DNA of 64,000 nucleotides from G963677445 sp963678275 (GCA_963678275.1 OY782765.1:1798001-1862000), one strand, 5' to 3'; shown: positions 8,087 through 17,562, numbered from the stretch's first letter. Notes: a model not told the origin generated them from the sequence alone. Program-made: numbers and translations.

Positions 8087-9479
8087 ATAACTCTTTTATT
8101 TCATTTGTCAGCTTTGTTATAGCGTCTTTAGCGTCGCCAAAATACATCAATGAATTGGGATAGAAGAAAAGTTCATTCGAAATACCGGCATATCCGACAT
8201 TCATCGAGCGTTTATTGATGATAACTGTTTTCGCGTAATCGACATTGAGTATCGGCATTCCATAGATCGGGCTGGATGTATCGTGACGCGCCGCCGGGTT
8301 GACTACATCATTCGCGCCGACAATCAAAACAACATCAGTGTTATTGAAATCATCGTTGATATCTTCAAGAGCGAGCAGTTTGTCATAGTCGATATTCGCT
8401 TCGGCCAGGAGTACATTCATATGTCCCGGCATCCTTCCGGCGACCGGGTGAATGGCGAAACGAACCTTTATACCTTTTTTCTCAAGAGTATTGGTAAGAT
8501 CACGAATCGCGTGCTGAGCCTGGGCGACAGCCATTCCATACCCTGGAACAATAATAACGCTGCTCGCGGAATCGAATATCATTGCGGCTTCTTCCGAGTC
8601 AACAGATTTAACATCCCCTTTCGGACCTGAACCGCCTCCTTCCGCGGGAGCCGCGCCTGCTGATTCCCAACCGCCAAGAAGCACATTCATCAGGGATCTG
8701 TTCATACCGCGGCACATGATCATTGTAAGTATGAATCCTGAAGCGCCAACCAGCGCGCCCGCTATGATAAGCTCATTATTCTTGAGAACAAATCCTGTTG
8801 CCGAAGCGGCCAGGCCTGAATAAGAATTCAGCAGAGAAACCGCTACCGGCATATCCGCGCCACCTATGGGCAGAACAAGCAGGACGCCGAGAATCAGGGA
8901 GATGCCCACAATAACAAGCAGGAATGTAGTCAGTTCAGGTGAAATAACAATATAAGCGCCTGAGCCTATAACACCGAGCAAAAGCAGCGCGTTAAGAGGA
9001 TGCTGTCCCGGGTATTTAACAACCGCCCCGGTTACTATCCCCTGCAGTTTTCCAAACGCGATTAATGAACCTGTAAAGGTAACCGAACCGATAAGAATAC
9101 TGATAACAATTGTTACTGTTGTCGAGTATTCAAACTGCATCCCGGGATGGGTAATAATTTTATAATATTCCGACAGAGCGACCAGTGTGGAAGCGCCCCC
9201 TCCGAAACCATTCAGCAAACCGACCATCTGAGGCATGCCTGTCATCTGAACTTTCGTCGCCATTACCGAGCCGACTGCTCCTCCGACGATCAAACCTATT
9301 ATAATATACTGATAAGTAACTATATCTTTATGAAGCAGGGTAACAATTATTGCCAGAAGCATACCGATTGAAGCATACATATTACCGGTTCTGGCAGTCT
9401 TCGGCGATCCGAGTTTTTTAATCCCCAGTATAAAAAATACCGATGAAATCAAATAAACTATATGTGCAATTAATTCCAT
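8085..9479 (-). CDS. pntB: NAD(P) transhydrogenase subunit beta
   Basis: PntB is the membrane plus NADP(H)-binding subunit of proton-translocating transhydrogenase, which drives NADPH formation from NADH with the proton gradient. Residues 1-270 hold about nine hydrophobic helices with the Gly-rich MVGLLNGFGGGAS segment. Residues 290-464 are domain III, with the NADP-binding VPGYGMAVAQAQH motif and the VIVGANDVVNPAA and VIINKRSMNVGYAG segments. Length 464 is standard. It is the last gene of pntAA-pntAB-pntB; the gap to pntAB is 9 bases. Confidence 0.96.
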   Translation of the reverse strand: MELIAHIVYLISSVFFILGIKKLGSPKTARTGNMYASIGMLLAIIVTLLHKDIVTYQYIIIGLIVGGAVGSVMATKVQMTGMPQMVGLLNGFGGGASTLVALSEYYKIITHPGMQFEYSTTVTIVISILIGSVTFTGSLIAFGKLQGIVTGAVVKYPGQHPLNALLLLGVIGSGAYIVISPELTTFLLVIVGISLILGVLLVLPIGGADMPVAVSLLNSYSGLAASATGFVLKNNELIIAGALVGASGFILTMIMCRGMNRSLMNVLLGGWESAGAAPAEGGGSGPKGDVKSVDSEEAAMIFDSASSVIIVPGYGMAVAQAQHAIRDLTNTLEKKGIKVRFAIHPVAGRMPGHMNVLLAEANIDYDKLLALEDINDDFNNTDVVLIVGANDVVNPAARHDTSSPIYGMPILNVDYAKTVIINKRSMNVGYAGISNELFFYPNSLMYFGDAKDAITKLTNEIKEL

Positions 9480-9488
9480 ATTCTATTC

Positions 9489-9773
9489 TCACTTCTTTTT
9501 GAACATTTTGAGCATTCGGTCGGTAACCATAAATCCCCCGACAACATTTATTGTCGCGAAAATTATAGCGACAAGACCTAATACAGTGCTGATTGTAAAT
9601 TCATCAGCTCCGGCGCTGATTAAAGCCCCGACAATTGTAATTCCGGAAATCGCGTTCGATCCGGACATCAATGGAGTGTGCAGAGTCGGAGGCACCTTAG
9701 TAATAAGCTCAAAACCTGTAAAGACCGCCAGCACAAAAACGTAAATCATCATTAAAAGTTCGAAGTTTTCCAT
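9489..9773 (-). CDS. pntAB: NAD(P) transhydrogenase subunit alpha, membrane part
   Basis: Small subunit of 94 residues with three hydrophobic helices, matching the membrane portion of PntA that many bacteria encode as a separate gene (alpha-2). The conserved PPTLHTPLMSGSNAISGITIVGAL segment is present. It sits 9 bases after the stop of pntAA and 9 bases before pntB. Its product forms the proton channel with the PntB helices. Confidence 0.95.
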   Translation of the reverse strand: MENFELLMMIYVFVLAVFTGFELITKVPPTLHTPLMSGSNAISGITIVGALISAGADEFTISTVLGLVAIIFATINVVGGFMVTDRMLKMFKKK

Positions 9774-9782
9774 TTCTTGCCT

Positions 9783-10931
9783 TTATTTATTTATTATTCC
9801 TTTTACTCTTTCATTTATCACCGCGCCTTCGCGTGTAATCAGCGAGCCCATTACAATTTCATCTTCAAGATCAAATTCAACCTTGGCATCTTTAGAAATA
9901 TAATCGAGCAAAGCCATAACATTCTTTGAATAAACCTCGCTCGCGTTCGTGGCGACCATACTCGGCAGATTGGGCTCACCAATGATCGTAACATTATGTT
10001 TTACAACTGTTTCACCCTTGACGCTGACCTCACAGTTGCCGCCAAATTCAACAGCCATATCGAGCACCACCGAGCCGGGGCGCATTTTTTTCACCATTTC
10101 TTCGGTTACGAGAACCGGAGCTTTTCTTCCCGGAACAAGCGCGGTGGTTATTACAATATCTGCTTCAGTTACATGTTTAAATATCAACTCTTTCTGTTTT
10201 TTCAGGAATTCTTCCGAAGCTTCTTTAGCGTAACCACCTTCATCCTGCATATCCTCATCTGTATCGACCTCGATAAATCTTCCGCCAAGACTCTGAACTT
10301 CTTCTTTTACCTGGGGACGAATATCTGATACTTCCACCACAGCGCCGAGCCTTTTAGCTGTACCAAGGGCCTGCAAGCCTGCTACTCCCGCGCCCATTAT
10401 CACAACCCTTGCCGGCGATATTGTTCCGGCCGCGGTCATCATAAGTGGGAATATTTTTTTCAGATGATTGGCCGCCAGCAATACACTCTTATAACCGGCG
10501 ATATTTGCCTGCGAACTTAAAACATCCATCTTCTGGGCGAGTGTTGTACGGGGAACCATATCCATAGCTATAAAATCAATTCCCTTTTCAGCGCATTGCT
10601 GAGCAACTTCCGTATAATGCAGCACATAAGCAAAGGCGATCAGCAAACTACCTTTGTTCATCAAATCAAGTTCATTTTTCCCTGAATCGGGGTTAATCAT
10701 GGGTCTCTGAATTTTTAAAATTATTTCACCCTTTTTGTAAAGCTCTTCAGCGTTATCAATTATAACTCCGCCAGCCTTTTCATAATCAGCATCTGTAAAT
10801 CCCGCCGCTAATCCCGCTTCTTTCTGAATATTAACAGTCCAGCCCTTTTTCACTAACTTTCCGGTAGTATCTGGTGTGAGAGCCACCCTGTTTTCACCTT
10901 TTAGAATTTCTTTTGGTACCGAGATTATCAC
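9783..10931 (-). CDS. pntAA: NAD(P) transhydrogenase subunit alpha, NAD-binding part
   Basis: Soluble NAD(H)-binding domain I of transhydrogenase, 382 residues, related to alanine dehydrogenase. It shows the N-terminal VPKEILKGENRVALTPD signature, the Rossmann GAGVAGLQALGTAKRLGA motif and the DIRPQVKEEVQSLGGRFIEV segment; RAPVLVTEEMV follows. The start is a GTG at 10931 with AGGAG 8 bases upstream. It is the first gene of the three-gene pnt operon, separated from unrelated genes by a 0.7-kb spacer that must hold the promoter. Confidence 0.96.
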   Translation of the reverse strand: MIISVPKEILKGENRVALTPDTTGKLVKKGWTVNIQKEAGLAAGFTDADYEKAGGVIIDNAEELYKKGEIILKIQRPMINPDSGKNELDLMNKGSLLIAFAYVLHYTEVAQQCAEKGIDFIAMDMVPRTTLAQKMDVLSSQANIAGYKSVLLAANHLKKIFPLMMTAAGTISPARVVIMGAGVAGLQALGTAKRLGAVVEVSDIRPQVKEEVQSLGGRFIEVDTDEDMQDEGGYAKEASEEFLKKQKELIFKHVTEADIVITTALVPGRKAPVLVTEEMVKKMRPGSVVLDMAVEFGGNCEVSVKGETVVKHNVTIIGEPNLPSMVATNASEVYSKNVMALLDYISKDAKVEFDLEDEIVMGSLITREGAVINERVKGIINK

Positions 10932-11659
10932 AATTGATCTCCTGTAATATTAATTCAGTTTAGCAAAAAATCATATATAAAAGCACAACTTGTCTTTATT
11001 TCATATTCGCTAACAACATTTGAATTGAGATAATTCCCCAACCCGAAACATTATATATGAATTAAATAATAGTTGATATGATCAGGGTAAAATCTAAAAG
11101 AAGAGTGGATTATTTTTGATTTTGGAAGCAGGAGGGATTTAATTGACACTTGATAATGGATAATTGATAATGGATAATTGTAAGACTACTGACTATTGGT
11201 ATTAGAAACAACTACTTATAAAAATCTATTCGTAAAATAAATTGTCGTATTGTTGACGCGCATCAGGAAAAATATTTGGATAACTTATTGATTTGCGGAC
11301 TGTTATACATATGTTTATTGTACTCTCCTTGATAAATATGGTGTACCTGACGGCACATCGAATATTTTGTATATCGCTTTTTTACCGATATGATGTCCCA
11401 AACGGGACATAAAAATGATTGCCATAAAATTGCCCCGTTAGGAGAAAAATATTTGTAGGGAAAGGAAGCGTCCGAGTATAACGTCAGGAACACCATATAA
11501 CACACTCTGAATTATATTCGCCGCCCTGGGTGAGGGAATTATATCGCGGAAAATTCGTTGAATTCTGTCTTGGTATATGGAATCACGGAATAGTAGTATG
11601 ATGGGAGTCAGGAGTTCCGAATTTATTACTGATTTTAACATCCTCATTAAACCAATCTG
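10932..11659. other. Spacer upstream of the pnt operon, remnants only
   Basis: No supportable gene. It holds a short direct repeat of TTGATAATGGATAA (about 11149-11180) and, at 11320-11510, a cluster of short motifs that look like remains of a dispersed intergenic repeat: GTGTACCTGACGGCACA, TGTCCC-AAAC-GGGACA and a nearby GCCCCGTTAGGAG. Two open frames on the minus strand (11263-11505, 11438-11647) overlap each other, have no ribosome sites and look accidental. The pnt promoter should lie near 10935-11050. Confidence 0.55.
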
Positions 11660-12772
11660 TTAAAACGACCAGGAAACCCTCAGGTCGAAGAAATCGGCTA
11701 CATGGCCGTAAGATTTGAAGTTAAGTCCCGCTGAAAATCTTTTGTTGAAACGATACATAAGTCCGTAACGCTGGTAAACAAAATCACTTTCCACCAGGGG
11801 CCTGTAGACATAAAATCCGAACGATGTGCTGAATAGTGTATTACCCATAACAAATTCGTGTCCAACAATTACCGATACCCTGTGGTAATCATAACGGCCC
11901 TGGTGATAACGGGCGTTTTTTGAACGCCCCCTGCCATTCATCTCCAGCTCAATTCCATAAAGAAAGGAGTGAAGCGGCGAAACACGGTTATGCCTCAGGA
12001 ATTGAATTCCAACCATGGGAAACTGTCCTGAATCGGGGAAACTAATCGCTGAAAGTCCCCCATAAAGCACAATCTCGTTTTGGACCTTCTCAGCCTTTTC
12101 AAAATATTCAGGGTCCCTTTTTCTTTCATGAGGAAATTCACCTTTCTCAAAGGAATACTGCACACCGAGACTGAGAGAAGGAAAGTTTATACCCCCGTTG
12201 GGTTCTTTGATGCCGGCATTTGACTGGTGATTCAAATTGACAGAAAAATTAACTCCGTAATCATCATTAAACTGGTAAAGAAAACCCAAATTGACAAAGA
12301 GATTAAAATTGAAATGCATCGCGTAGGACATATTATCCCTGTTATTCTCTTTATCATAAGGTTTGGTAAGATAAGCGAATCCGGCTCCCCCCCTGACAAA
12401 AGGGTTAAACTTTCCCGGCAGGACAAAATAATATGTTAAATCAAGCCCCGTAGCGAATCCGTAACCCAGAATATCCGGCTTGGTATAATCCCATATCATT
12501 CCGTAAATTCCAAACCGGGGATAACAACCGCAGTTGTTCCAGACATCCTGGTTGTTATAACGCCAGGAAAGGTTAAATTCAAGTCCCCGGGGATAAGATT
12601 CCGCCGCGCTTTTCACCCATTGCGAATGCTGGATTATCCACCCGTAATGCATACGAATCCCAAGATTAAGAGGATCCTCACAGCTATTGCAGCCATTCTT
12701 TACCTGGGCATAACCATTCATGCCGGCAATCAAAATAAAGATTAGGAGAAAGGTAACTTTTAAGCGGGCCAT
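11660..12772 (-). CDS. PagL-like (acyloxyacyl hydrolase family) outer-membrane barrel
   Basis: Secreted protein of 370 residues (signal peptide 1-22, ending GYAQ). The middle resembles the lipid A 3-O-deacylase PagL / acyloxyacyl hydrolase family: beta-strands followed by NHQSNAGIKEPNGGIN, in which H182 and S184 match the HxS of the PagL catalytic triad. The position 12 residues after the Ser, where PagL has Glu, is Asn here, as I recall for many FCB relatives; activity is therefore inferred. The C-terminal half forms further aromatic-alternating strands ending in a terminal Phe (DLRVSWSF), the outer-membrane assembly signal. It starts 12 bases after the Wzi-like gene, so both are probably one transcript. 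Two Cys clusters (C28/C31, C81/C83) are unusual. Confidence 0.7.
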   Translation of the reverse strand: MARLKVTFLLIFILIAGMNGYAQVKNGCNSCEDPLNLGIRMHYGWIIQHSQWVKSAAESYPRGLEFNLSWRYNNQDVWNNCGCYPRFGIYGMIWDYTKPDILGYGFATGLDLTYYFVLPGKFNPFVRGGAGFAYLTKPYDKENNRDNMSYAMHFNFNLFVNLGFLYQFNDDYGVNFSVNLNHQSNAGIKEPNGGINFPSLSLGVQYSFEKGEFPHERKRDPEYFEKAEKVQNEIVLYGGLSAISFPDSGQFPMVGIQFLRHNRVSPLHSFLYGIELEMNGRGRSKNARYHQGRYDYHRVSVIVGHEFVMGNTLFSTSFGFYVYRPLVESDFVYQRYGLMYRFNKRFSAGLNFKSYGHVADFFDLRVSWSF

Positions 12773-12784
12773 ATAAGAGAATCC

Positions 12785-14476
12785 TTAATATCCAAAATGG
12801 AATTTTATTACAGAATAAGTTGTGTTTTCAACCGTGTCGTGAAGATGATTTTTCAGAATATTATAAGACAGAATAAAATCAATATAAAGCTCTCTTATTA
12901 GTTCTGTTTTTATCTTCAGCGAGAAAGTATGATTATCAATTTTTTCTCCATCGAGGAAATAAGCCTCCTCGGGGCTTCCATCTGTTTTCTCCTGGGAATA
13001 CTGAATGTCACCCCCGGCATTAAATATAATATTCCCCTCACTGTCATAAAGGTTTTCGCCGGAAGTTACCCCGACATATTCGATCTCTGCCCTTATTCTG
13101 CTGTTTAGATTATACGCGGCGTTTAAATAAACTTCCCGTGCGTTTGGTCCGATGGGATGACCGAGTATAATCCCATACGCGCTGTAGGTATTGCCGGGAA
13201 TTCGATGGCTGTATACATAGGGTCTGAGATATGTATATTCAAAATTCAGCATCATATCATCCAGCGAAAATGGTCTCATCCATAAAAAGCCCGCCTGGAA
13301 AGCTGATTTATTGCTGAAATGATTCGGTTTATTTACATTAATCGTTTCATCAAGGAAATAGGTAAGCTGAAATTCAAAATCGGGGATAAAATCAGATTGA
13401 AAATCGAGAAAGAAAGTGCCGTTATCACGGTCCTGCATTGCAATTTCGAGAAACTTGTAAAAAATAAGGGGATTCATATAACCTATCTCAATACCCCGCC
13501 CCGAATAAACGATTGTCTGCCCCATGCCAATATCAAAAAGCCCGGGCCAGGAAAGTTTAAAACGGTTGCTCGCGAAATGTTTGGTGTAATTATCCTCAAT
13601 TCCTTTATGCAGCTCACCGACGGTGGTGGCGTGAAATGAATAAAAATTAAAAATCCCATATCTGAAGCGGAATTTAACCAGATCCATATAAGGTCCTTCA
13701 CCTGAAAAGGAGAGGCGGGAATGATAACCGAGTCCGAATTTCGTTTTTTCTCTTCCAATCAGAAAATCGACCTCCATATCTTCAGCGGGAGTATCATAAT
13801 ATTTTATGTAACCGGTGGTTATATCGTAATTATTAATATTTTCCTGGTTGATTAAAAACTTGGTGCTGTAATTCAGCGCTCTGTCAATCTCGGGAGCGTA
13901 ACCTCGCGAACCGCTTACCAGCCCTTTGCTCATCCTGAACGCGAACCCAAATTTATCAAGCACAGCGCCCCTGAACCTGATGCCAATATCGTAGATTTCG
14001 GCATTGTTCATTTCCGGCGAAAATTTCTGGCCATGAGTATAATTCCCGACTCCTTCAAAAAAGAGGTTAACCGACTCATTTCTCTCAGAATAAAGATATT
14101 TTATATTATCTGAAAAAATGGCGGCAAATCTCTCGGGAATCGAATTTTGCCCCTCAAAAAAACCATAATTTAATCTTAGAGAATCACAGTAGGAATAATC
14201 AAACTCAATACGATATTTTTCAACAATTGATTTTTCTGTCGCTGAAAGTGACGCACGGTTATCCCAAAGAAAGTTTATTTTTTCAATCACCTCTCTTCTG
14301 GTAAGATTGGGGAAATCATAATGCAGATTCCTTACCATGCCCCTTACTTTCATCTCTTTAAGAAAATTATAAACGGGATGATCAAGCGGAACATACTCCG
14401 CCTGCCCTTTTATTCCGGATGATATGAAGAAAAATATCAGAATAACCGGGAGGAAATAATATCTGTAAAAGTTCAT
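12785..14476 (-). CDS. Wzi-like capsule assembly family outer-membrane protein
   Basis: Protein of 563 residues with a signal peptide (1-25). A helical N-terminal segment (about 28-90, VPLDHPVYNFLKEMKVRG) resembles the leading module of Caps_assemb_Wzi family proteins in FCB bacteria. A long beta-barrel region follows, with IGREKTKFGLGYHSRLSFSGEGPYMDLVKF, a segment characteristic of that family. The C-terminal FHFGY ends in an aromatic residue, as barrels do. The likely role is a lectin-like anchor or export aid for surface polysaccharide; no polysaccharide genes are adjacent, so this is inference from the family. The PagL-like gene follows 12 bases later. Confidence 0.7.
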   Translation of the reverse strand: MNFYRYYFLPVILIFFFISSGIKGQAEYVPLDHPVYNFLKEMKVRGMVRNLHYDFPNLTRREVIEKINFLWDNRASLSATEKSIVEKYRIEFDYSYCDSLRLNYGFFEGQNSIPERFAAIFSDNIKYLYSERNESVNLFFEGVGNYTHGQKFSPEMNNAEIYDIGIRFRGAVLDKFGFAFRMSKGLVSGSRGYAPEIDRALNYSTKFLINQENINNYDITTGYIKYYDTPAEDMEVDFLIGREKTKFGLGYHSRLSFSGEGPYMDLVKFRFRYGIFNFYSFHATTVGELHKGIEDNYTKHFASNRFKLSWPGLFDIGMGQTIVYSGRGIEIGYMNPLIFYKFLEIAMQDRDNGTFFLDFQSDFIPDFEFQLTYFLDETINVNKPNHFSNKSAFQAGFLWMRPFSLDDMMLNFEYTYLRPYVYSHRIPGNTYSAYGIILGHPIGPNAREVYLNAAYNLNSRIRAEIEYVGVTSGENLYDSEGNIIFNAGGDIQYSQEKTDGSPEEAYFLDGEKIDNHTFSLKIKTELIRELYIDFILSYNILKNHLHDTVENTTYSVIKFHFGY

Positions 14477-14742
14477 GATCTATCCGGAAAAAATTAGCGT
14501 TAAAAGTATTTTTCAAACAGGCAGCTAAATTTAATTTAAAAAAATATTTTTAACAATCGGAGGCAATTATTTTTCCATAATAGCGGTCAGAAAAACTGAC
14601 CTTTTTTTTATTGAAAATTATCGTAAAAAAATTTGGCAGGCACTCTGAATTTTTATAATTTTAAGACTAAGATATCCTTGTTATCCTTTTTAGAATAACA
14701 CTCTTAGATAATTAAATAAATCCAAAATTAAGGACAAACGTT

Positions 14743-15597
14743 ATGGCCAGGATTCTTCATAAAAAACAGTTGTCAGACGATGTTTTCTTAATGCGGGTTT
14801 ATGCGCCGCTCATTGCCGAGGAACGTTCAGCCGGGCAGTTCATAATCTTGCAGATAAATGATGACTACGGCGAAAGAATACCGCTTACTATCGCTGATGC
14901 CGATACTGATGAAGGTTCGATCACCCTTATTTTTCAGGTGGTTGGAAAATCTACACTCGATCTATCAAATTTTAATGAAGGTGACGAAATACCAACTCTT
15001 GTAGGACCGCTTGGTACGCCGACTCACATTGATAACTTCGGAAGAGTTGTCTGCGTCGGAGGGGGAATCGGCGTCGCGCCGCTGCATCCGATAGCCCAGG
15101 CGCTGAAAGCGGCGGGTAATCATGTTACAACAATTATCGGAGCCCGCAATAAAGAGCTTCTAATACTCGAAGATAAAATGAAAGCTATCGCCGATGAATT
15201 TGTTGTCTGCACAGATGACGGCAGTTATGGAAGAAAAGCTCTTGTTACCGTGCCATTGAAAGAAGAATGTGAAAAAGACCCGAAACCGGATATGGTTATC
15301 GCTATCGGTCCCCCGGTTATGATGAAATTCTGTTCCGAAACCACCCGCCCTTATGGTGTATTCACACAGGTATCACTTAATACAATCATGGTAGACGGAA
15401 CAGGAATGTGCGGCGGCTGCCGTGTTAATGTTGGCGACGAAGTGAAGTTTGTATGTGTCGACGGGCCTGAATTTGACGGACATAAAGTTGACTTCGACAA
15501 CATGATGAGCCGTCTGGGATCCTACAAAAAATTTGAAACCGAGAGACACAGATGTCATCTCGAGGAAGCAATGAAAGAGAAGGAGGCAGCTAAATGA
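14743..15597 (+). CDS. nfnA: NfnA, NADH-dependent ferredoxin:NADP oxidoreductase small subunit
   Basis: Subunit of 284 residues of the electron-bifurcating transhydrogenase NfnAB (also annotated as sulfide dehydrogenase or GltA-type FNR). The N-terminal FAD domain (1-100) has the RIPLTIAD flavin motif. The NAD-binding region has the VGGGIGVAPLHPIAQALK motif (106-122). The C-terminal [2Fe-2S] site shows C223, C226 and C238, with D218 just before; family structures use three Cys and one Asp. The stop overlaps the next start (ATGA, 15594-15597), which couples the two genes. ATG at 14743 follows AAGGAC. Confidence 0.92.
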   Translation: MARILHKKQLSDDVFLMRVYAPLIAEERSAGQFIILQINDDYGERIPLTIADADTDEGSITLIFQVVGKSTLDLSNFNEGDEIPTLVGPLGTPTHIDNFGRVVCVGGGIGVAPLHPIAQALKAAGNHVTTIIGARNKELLILEDKMKAIADEFVVCTDDGSYGRKALVTVPLKEECEKDPKPDMVIAIGPPVMMKFCSETTRPYGVFTQVSLNTIMVDGTGMCGGCRVNVGDEVKFVCVDGPEFDGHKVDFDNMMSRLGSYKKFETERHRCHLEEAMKEKEAAK

Positions 15598-17090
15598 AAC
15601 ATGTAAGCCCCGAAGTGCTCGCGGAAAACGCGAAAGTATTGCTCGCGGAAATGCTTGAGAAAAAAGATACACTAAAACCAAAAGACCGGATGGCAATACC
15701 TCCCCAGATGATGCGGGAACAGAATCCCGATATCAGAAGAGGAAATCTTGAGGAAGTTGCAATCGGCTATACTGCCGAACAGGCTCAGCTTGAAGCGATG
15801 CGCTGCCTGCAATGTAAGAAAAAAACATGTGTAAATGACTGCCCGGTATATATAGATATCCCCAATTTTGTCGGTATGATTGCCGAAGGTGATTTCCAGG
15901 GCGCCGTTGATGAGATAAAAAGAACCAGCCTCCTTCCCTCAATCTGCGGAAGGGTTTGTCCCCAGGAATCACAATGCCAGATGAACTGCACTGTGGGACG
16001 CGGCCTTAAAGATGTCGAAAAAGGGGTTGCGATCGGCAGACTCGAAAGATTTGTAGCCGACTGGGAAAGAAATAACGGAGGCATCAAACCACCAAGCGTA
16101 AAACCGGCTACCGGTAAAAAAGTCGCTATCGTTGGCAGCGGCCCGGCAGGTCTTGTAGTGGCTGCCGATGTCCGCCGTGAAGGACATGACGTGACAATTT
16201 TTGAAGCTTTCCACAAACTTGGCGGCGTAATGATTTACGGCATCCCCGAATTCAGGTTGCCCAATTATATTGTCGATCAGGAAATAAGCACACTCAGGGA
16301 AATGGGTGTTAAATTTGAAACTAACTTTGTTGTTGGCCGCACACGCAAACTTACCGACCTTATCGAAAAAGATGGATTTGACGCTGTATTCGTCGGGACA
16401 GGCGCCGGACTGCCGATGTTTATGAATATTGAAGGTGAAAACCTTGTCGGGGTATTCTCGGCAAATGAATATCTTACCAGGGCAAACCTGATGCGCGCCT
16501 TTGAAAAAGGCAAAGCTGACACACCGATTTATGAATCTAAAAATGTTGTTGTGCTCGGCGGCGGAAACGTGGCGATGGATTCCGCGAGAATGGCAATCAG
16601 ACTCGGCGCTGAAAAAGTATATGTCGTATACCGCCGAACCGAAAAAGAGATGCCTGCCAGGAAAGAGGAAGTGCATCATGCCAAAGAGGAAGGAATTGAA
16701 TTCCATTTCCTTAATAACGCGAAAAGAATCATCGGTGATGAAAACGGCCGTGTAAAAGCAATGGAATGCCTCAAGTATGAACTGGGCGAACCGGACGCTT
16801 CAGGAAGAAGACGCCCTGTTGTTATTCCCGGCAGTGAGTTCATCATTGATGTCGATACCGTTATTGTCGCGATAGGAAACGGAAGTAATCCTCTTATCAG
16901 TCAGACAACCCCCGCGATCGAAACAAACCGCTGGGGCAATATTGTTGTTGATGAAAAACAGAAAACAACCGTTGACAAAATATACGCGGGCGGAGATATC
17001 GTTCTTGGAGCGGCAACCGTTATCCTCGCTATGGGTGAAGGAAGACGCGCCGCGGCTTCCATAAATGAACTGCTCGCCACAGAAAAGTAA
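15594..17090 (+). CDS. nfnB: NfnB, NADPH-binding large subunit (glutamate synthase beta-like)
   Basis: Flavoprotein of 498 residues that carries the bifurcating FAD and two [4Fe-4S] clusters and exchanges electrons with NADPH and ferredoxin. The cluster cysteines sit in the N-terminal domain (C71, C74, C79, C83 and C118, C122, C128, C132). The FAD Rossmann motif GSGPAGLVVAADV is near residue 180, the NADP motif GGGNVAMDSARMA near 322, and the closing FAD motif YAGGDIVLGAATV near the end. Partnership with nfnA by an ATGA overlap favours Nfn over a glutamate synthase small subunit, which would sit next to gltB. Confidence 0.92.
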   Translation: MKHVSPEVLAENAKVLLAEMLEKKDTLKPKDRMAIPPQMMREQNPDIRRGNLEEVAIGYTAEQAQLEAMRCLQCKKKTCVNDCPVYIDIPNFVGMIAEGDFQGAVDEIKRTSLLPSICGRVCPQESQCQMNCTVGRGLKDVEKGVAIGRLERFVADWERNNGGIKPPSVKPATGKKVAIVGSGPAGLVVAADVRREGHDVTIFEAFHKLGGVMIYGIPEFRLPNYIVDQEISTLREMGVKFETNFVVGRTRKLTDLIEKDGFDAVFVGTGAGLPMFMNIEGENLVGVFSANEYLTRANLMRAFEKGKADTPIYESKNVVVLGGGNVAMDSARMAIRLGAEKVYVVYRRTEKEMPARKEEVHHAKEEGIEFHFLNNAKRIIGDENGRVKAMECLKYELGEPDASGRRRPVVIPGSEFIIDVDTVIVAIGNGSNPLISQTTPAIETNRWGNIVVDEKQKTTVDKIYAGGDIVLGAATVILAMGEGRRAAASINELLATEK

Positions 17091-17117
17091 TTCAGGCAGA
17101 ACTACATATATACAAAC

Positions 17118-17153
17118 AAGAGCCGTCCCATTTTAGGGCGGCTCTTTCGTTTT
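17118..17153 (+). terminator. Intrinsic terminator after nfnB
   Basis: Eleven-base stem (AAGAGCCGTCC, 17118-17128, pairing with GGGCGGCTCTT, 17136-17146, one G-T pair) with a 7-base loop and a downstream TTCGTTTT tract. It lies 28 bases after the nfnB stop. Confidence 0.9.
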
Positions 17154-17158
17154 AATCC

Positions 17159-17260
17159 GTAGGACAGAATTGCATTCTGTCCCAACCAACTCAGTGACTT
17201 TACAAACCCGATAAATAATCACCACCCTTACACCACCAAACCAAACCACAACCCCAACCC
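17159..17260. repeat. Composite repeat B, copy 1
   Basis: Starts with the palindrome GTAGGACAGAATTGCATTCT (arms GGACAGAAT / ATTCTGTCC, loop TGC), continues with CCAACTCAGTGA..ACAAACC.GATAAA and ends in a CCACCCTTACACCACCAAAC tract. It aligns over about 100 bases with copy 3 at 17808. Confidence 0.75.
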
Positions 17261-17273
17261 CAAGACCCACCCC

Positions 17274-17345
17274 GTAGGACAGAATTGCATTCTGTCCTGA
17301 CCAACTCAGCGAATTCACAAATCTGATAAAAAATTCGCCTCCCAT
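17274..17345. repeat. Composite repeat B, copy 2 (short)
   Basis: Same palindrome followed by GACCAACTCAGCGAATTCAC and CTGATAAAAAATTCGC, nearly identical to copy 3 for about 70 bases; the CCA-rich tail is replaced by a C-rich stretch. Confidence 0.75.
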
Positions 17346-17395
17346 CCCCCCCTTCCAGCCCAAAACTCAATCCATAATCCGGCAAACCAAAAGTT

Positions 17396-17562
17396 AAGAG
17401 TGCATAGTGGAGAGTACAGAGTAAAAACACCTCACTGATTTTTAATAACCGATTTCGATGACGAATTCCATTTGGATTTCGACGGCTGCCTTTTATTCTG
17501 CCAATATTTTTTAATTCCCGTAATCCGGTTCTGTGCTTTATCCCGCGATCATTAGAAAATTC
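17396..17562 (-). repeat. Dispersed repeat C, copy 1
   Basis: Read on the minus strand, this segment aligns with 50733-50897 (plus strand) over about 165 bases. Shared blocks include ATTTTCTAATG, CACAG..CCGGATTA, GGAATTAAAAA, GGCAGC.. and TCGAAATCCAAAT, CATCGAAAT, and ACTCTCCACT near the end. Identity by eye is about 70-75 percent. Confidence 0.65.

Noticed and set aside
11263..11647. Two overlapping minus-strand open frames upstream of the pnt operon
   Set aside because: No ribosome sites, overlap each other, and cover decayed repeat motifs.
15969..16706. 245-codon open frame antisense to nfnB
   Set aside because: nfnB has complete cofactor motifs across this region; the antisense frame is a by-product of its codon pattern.
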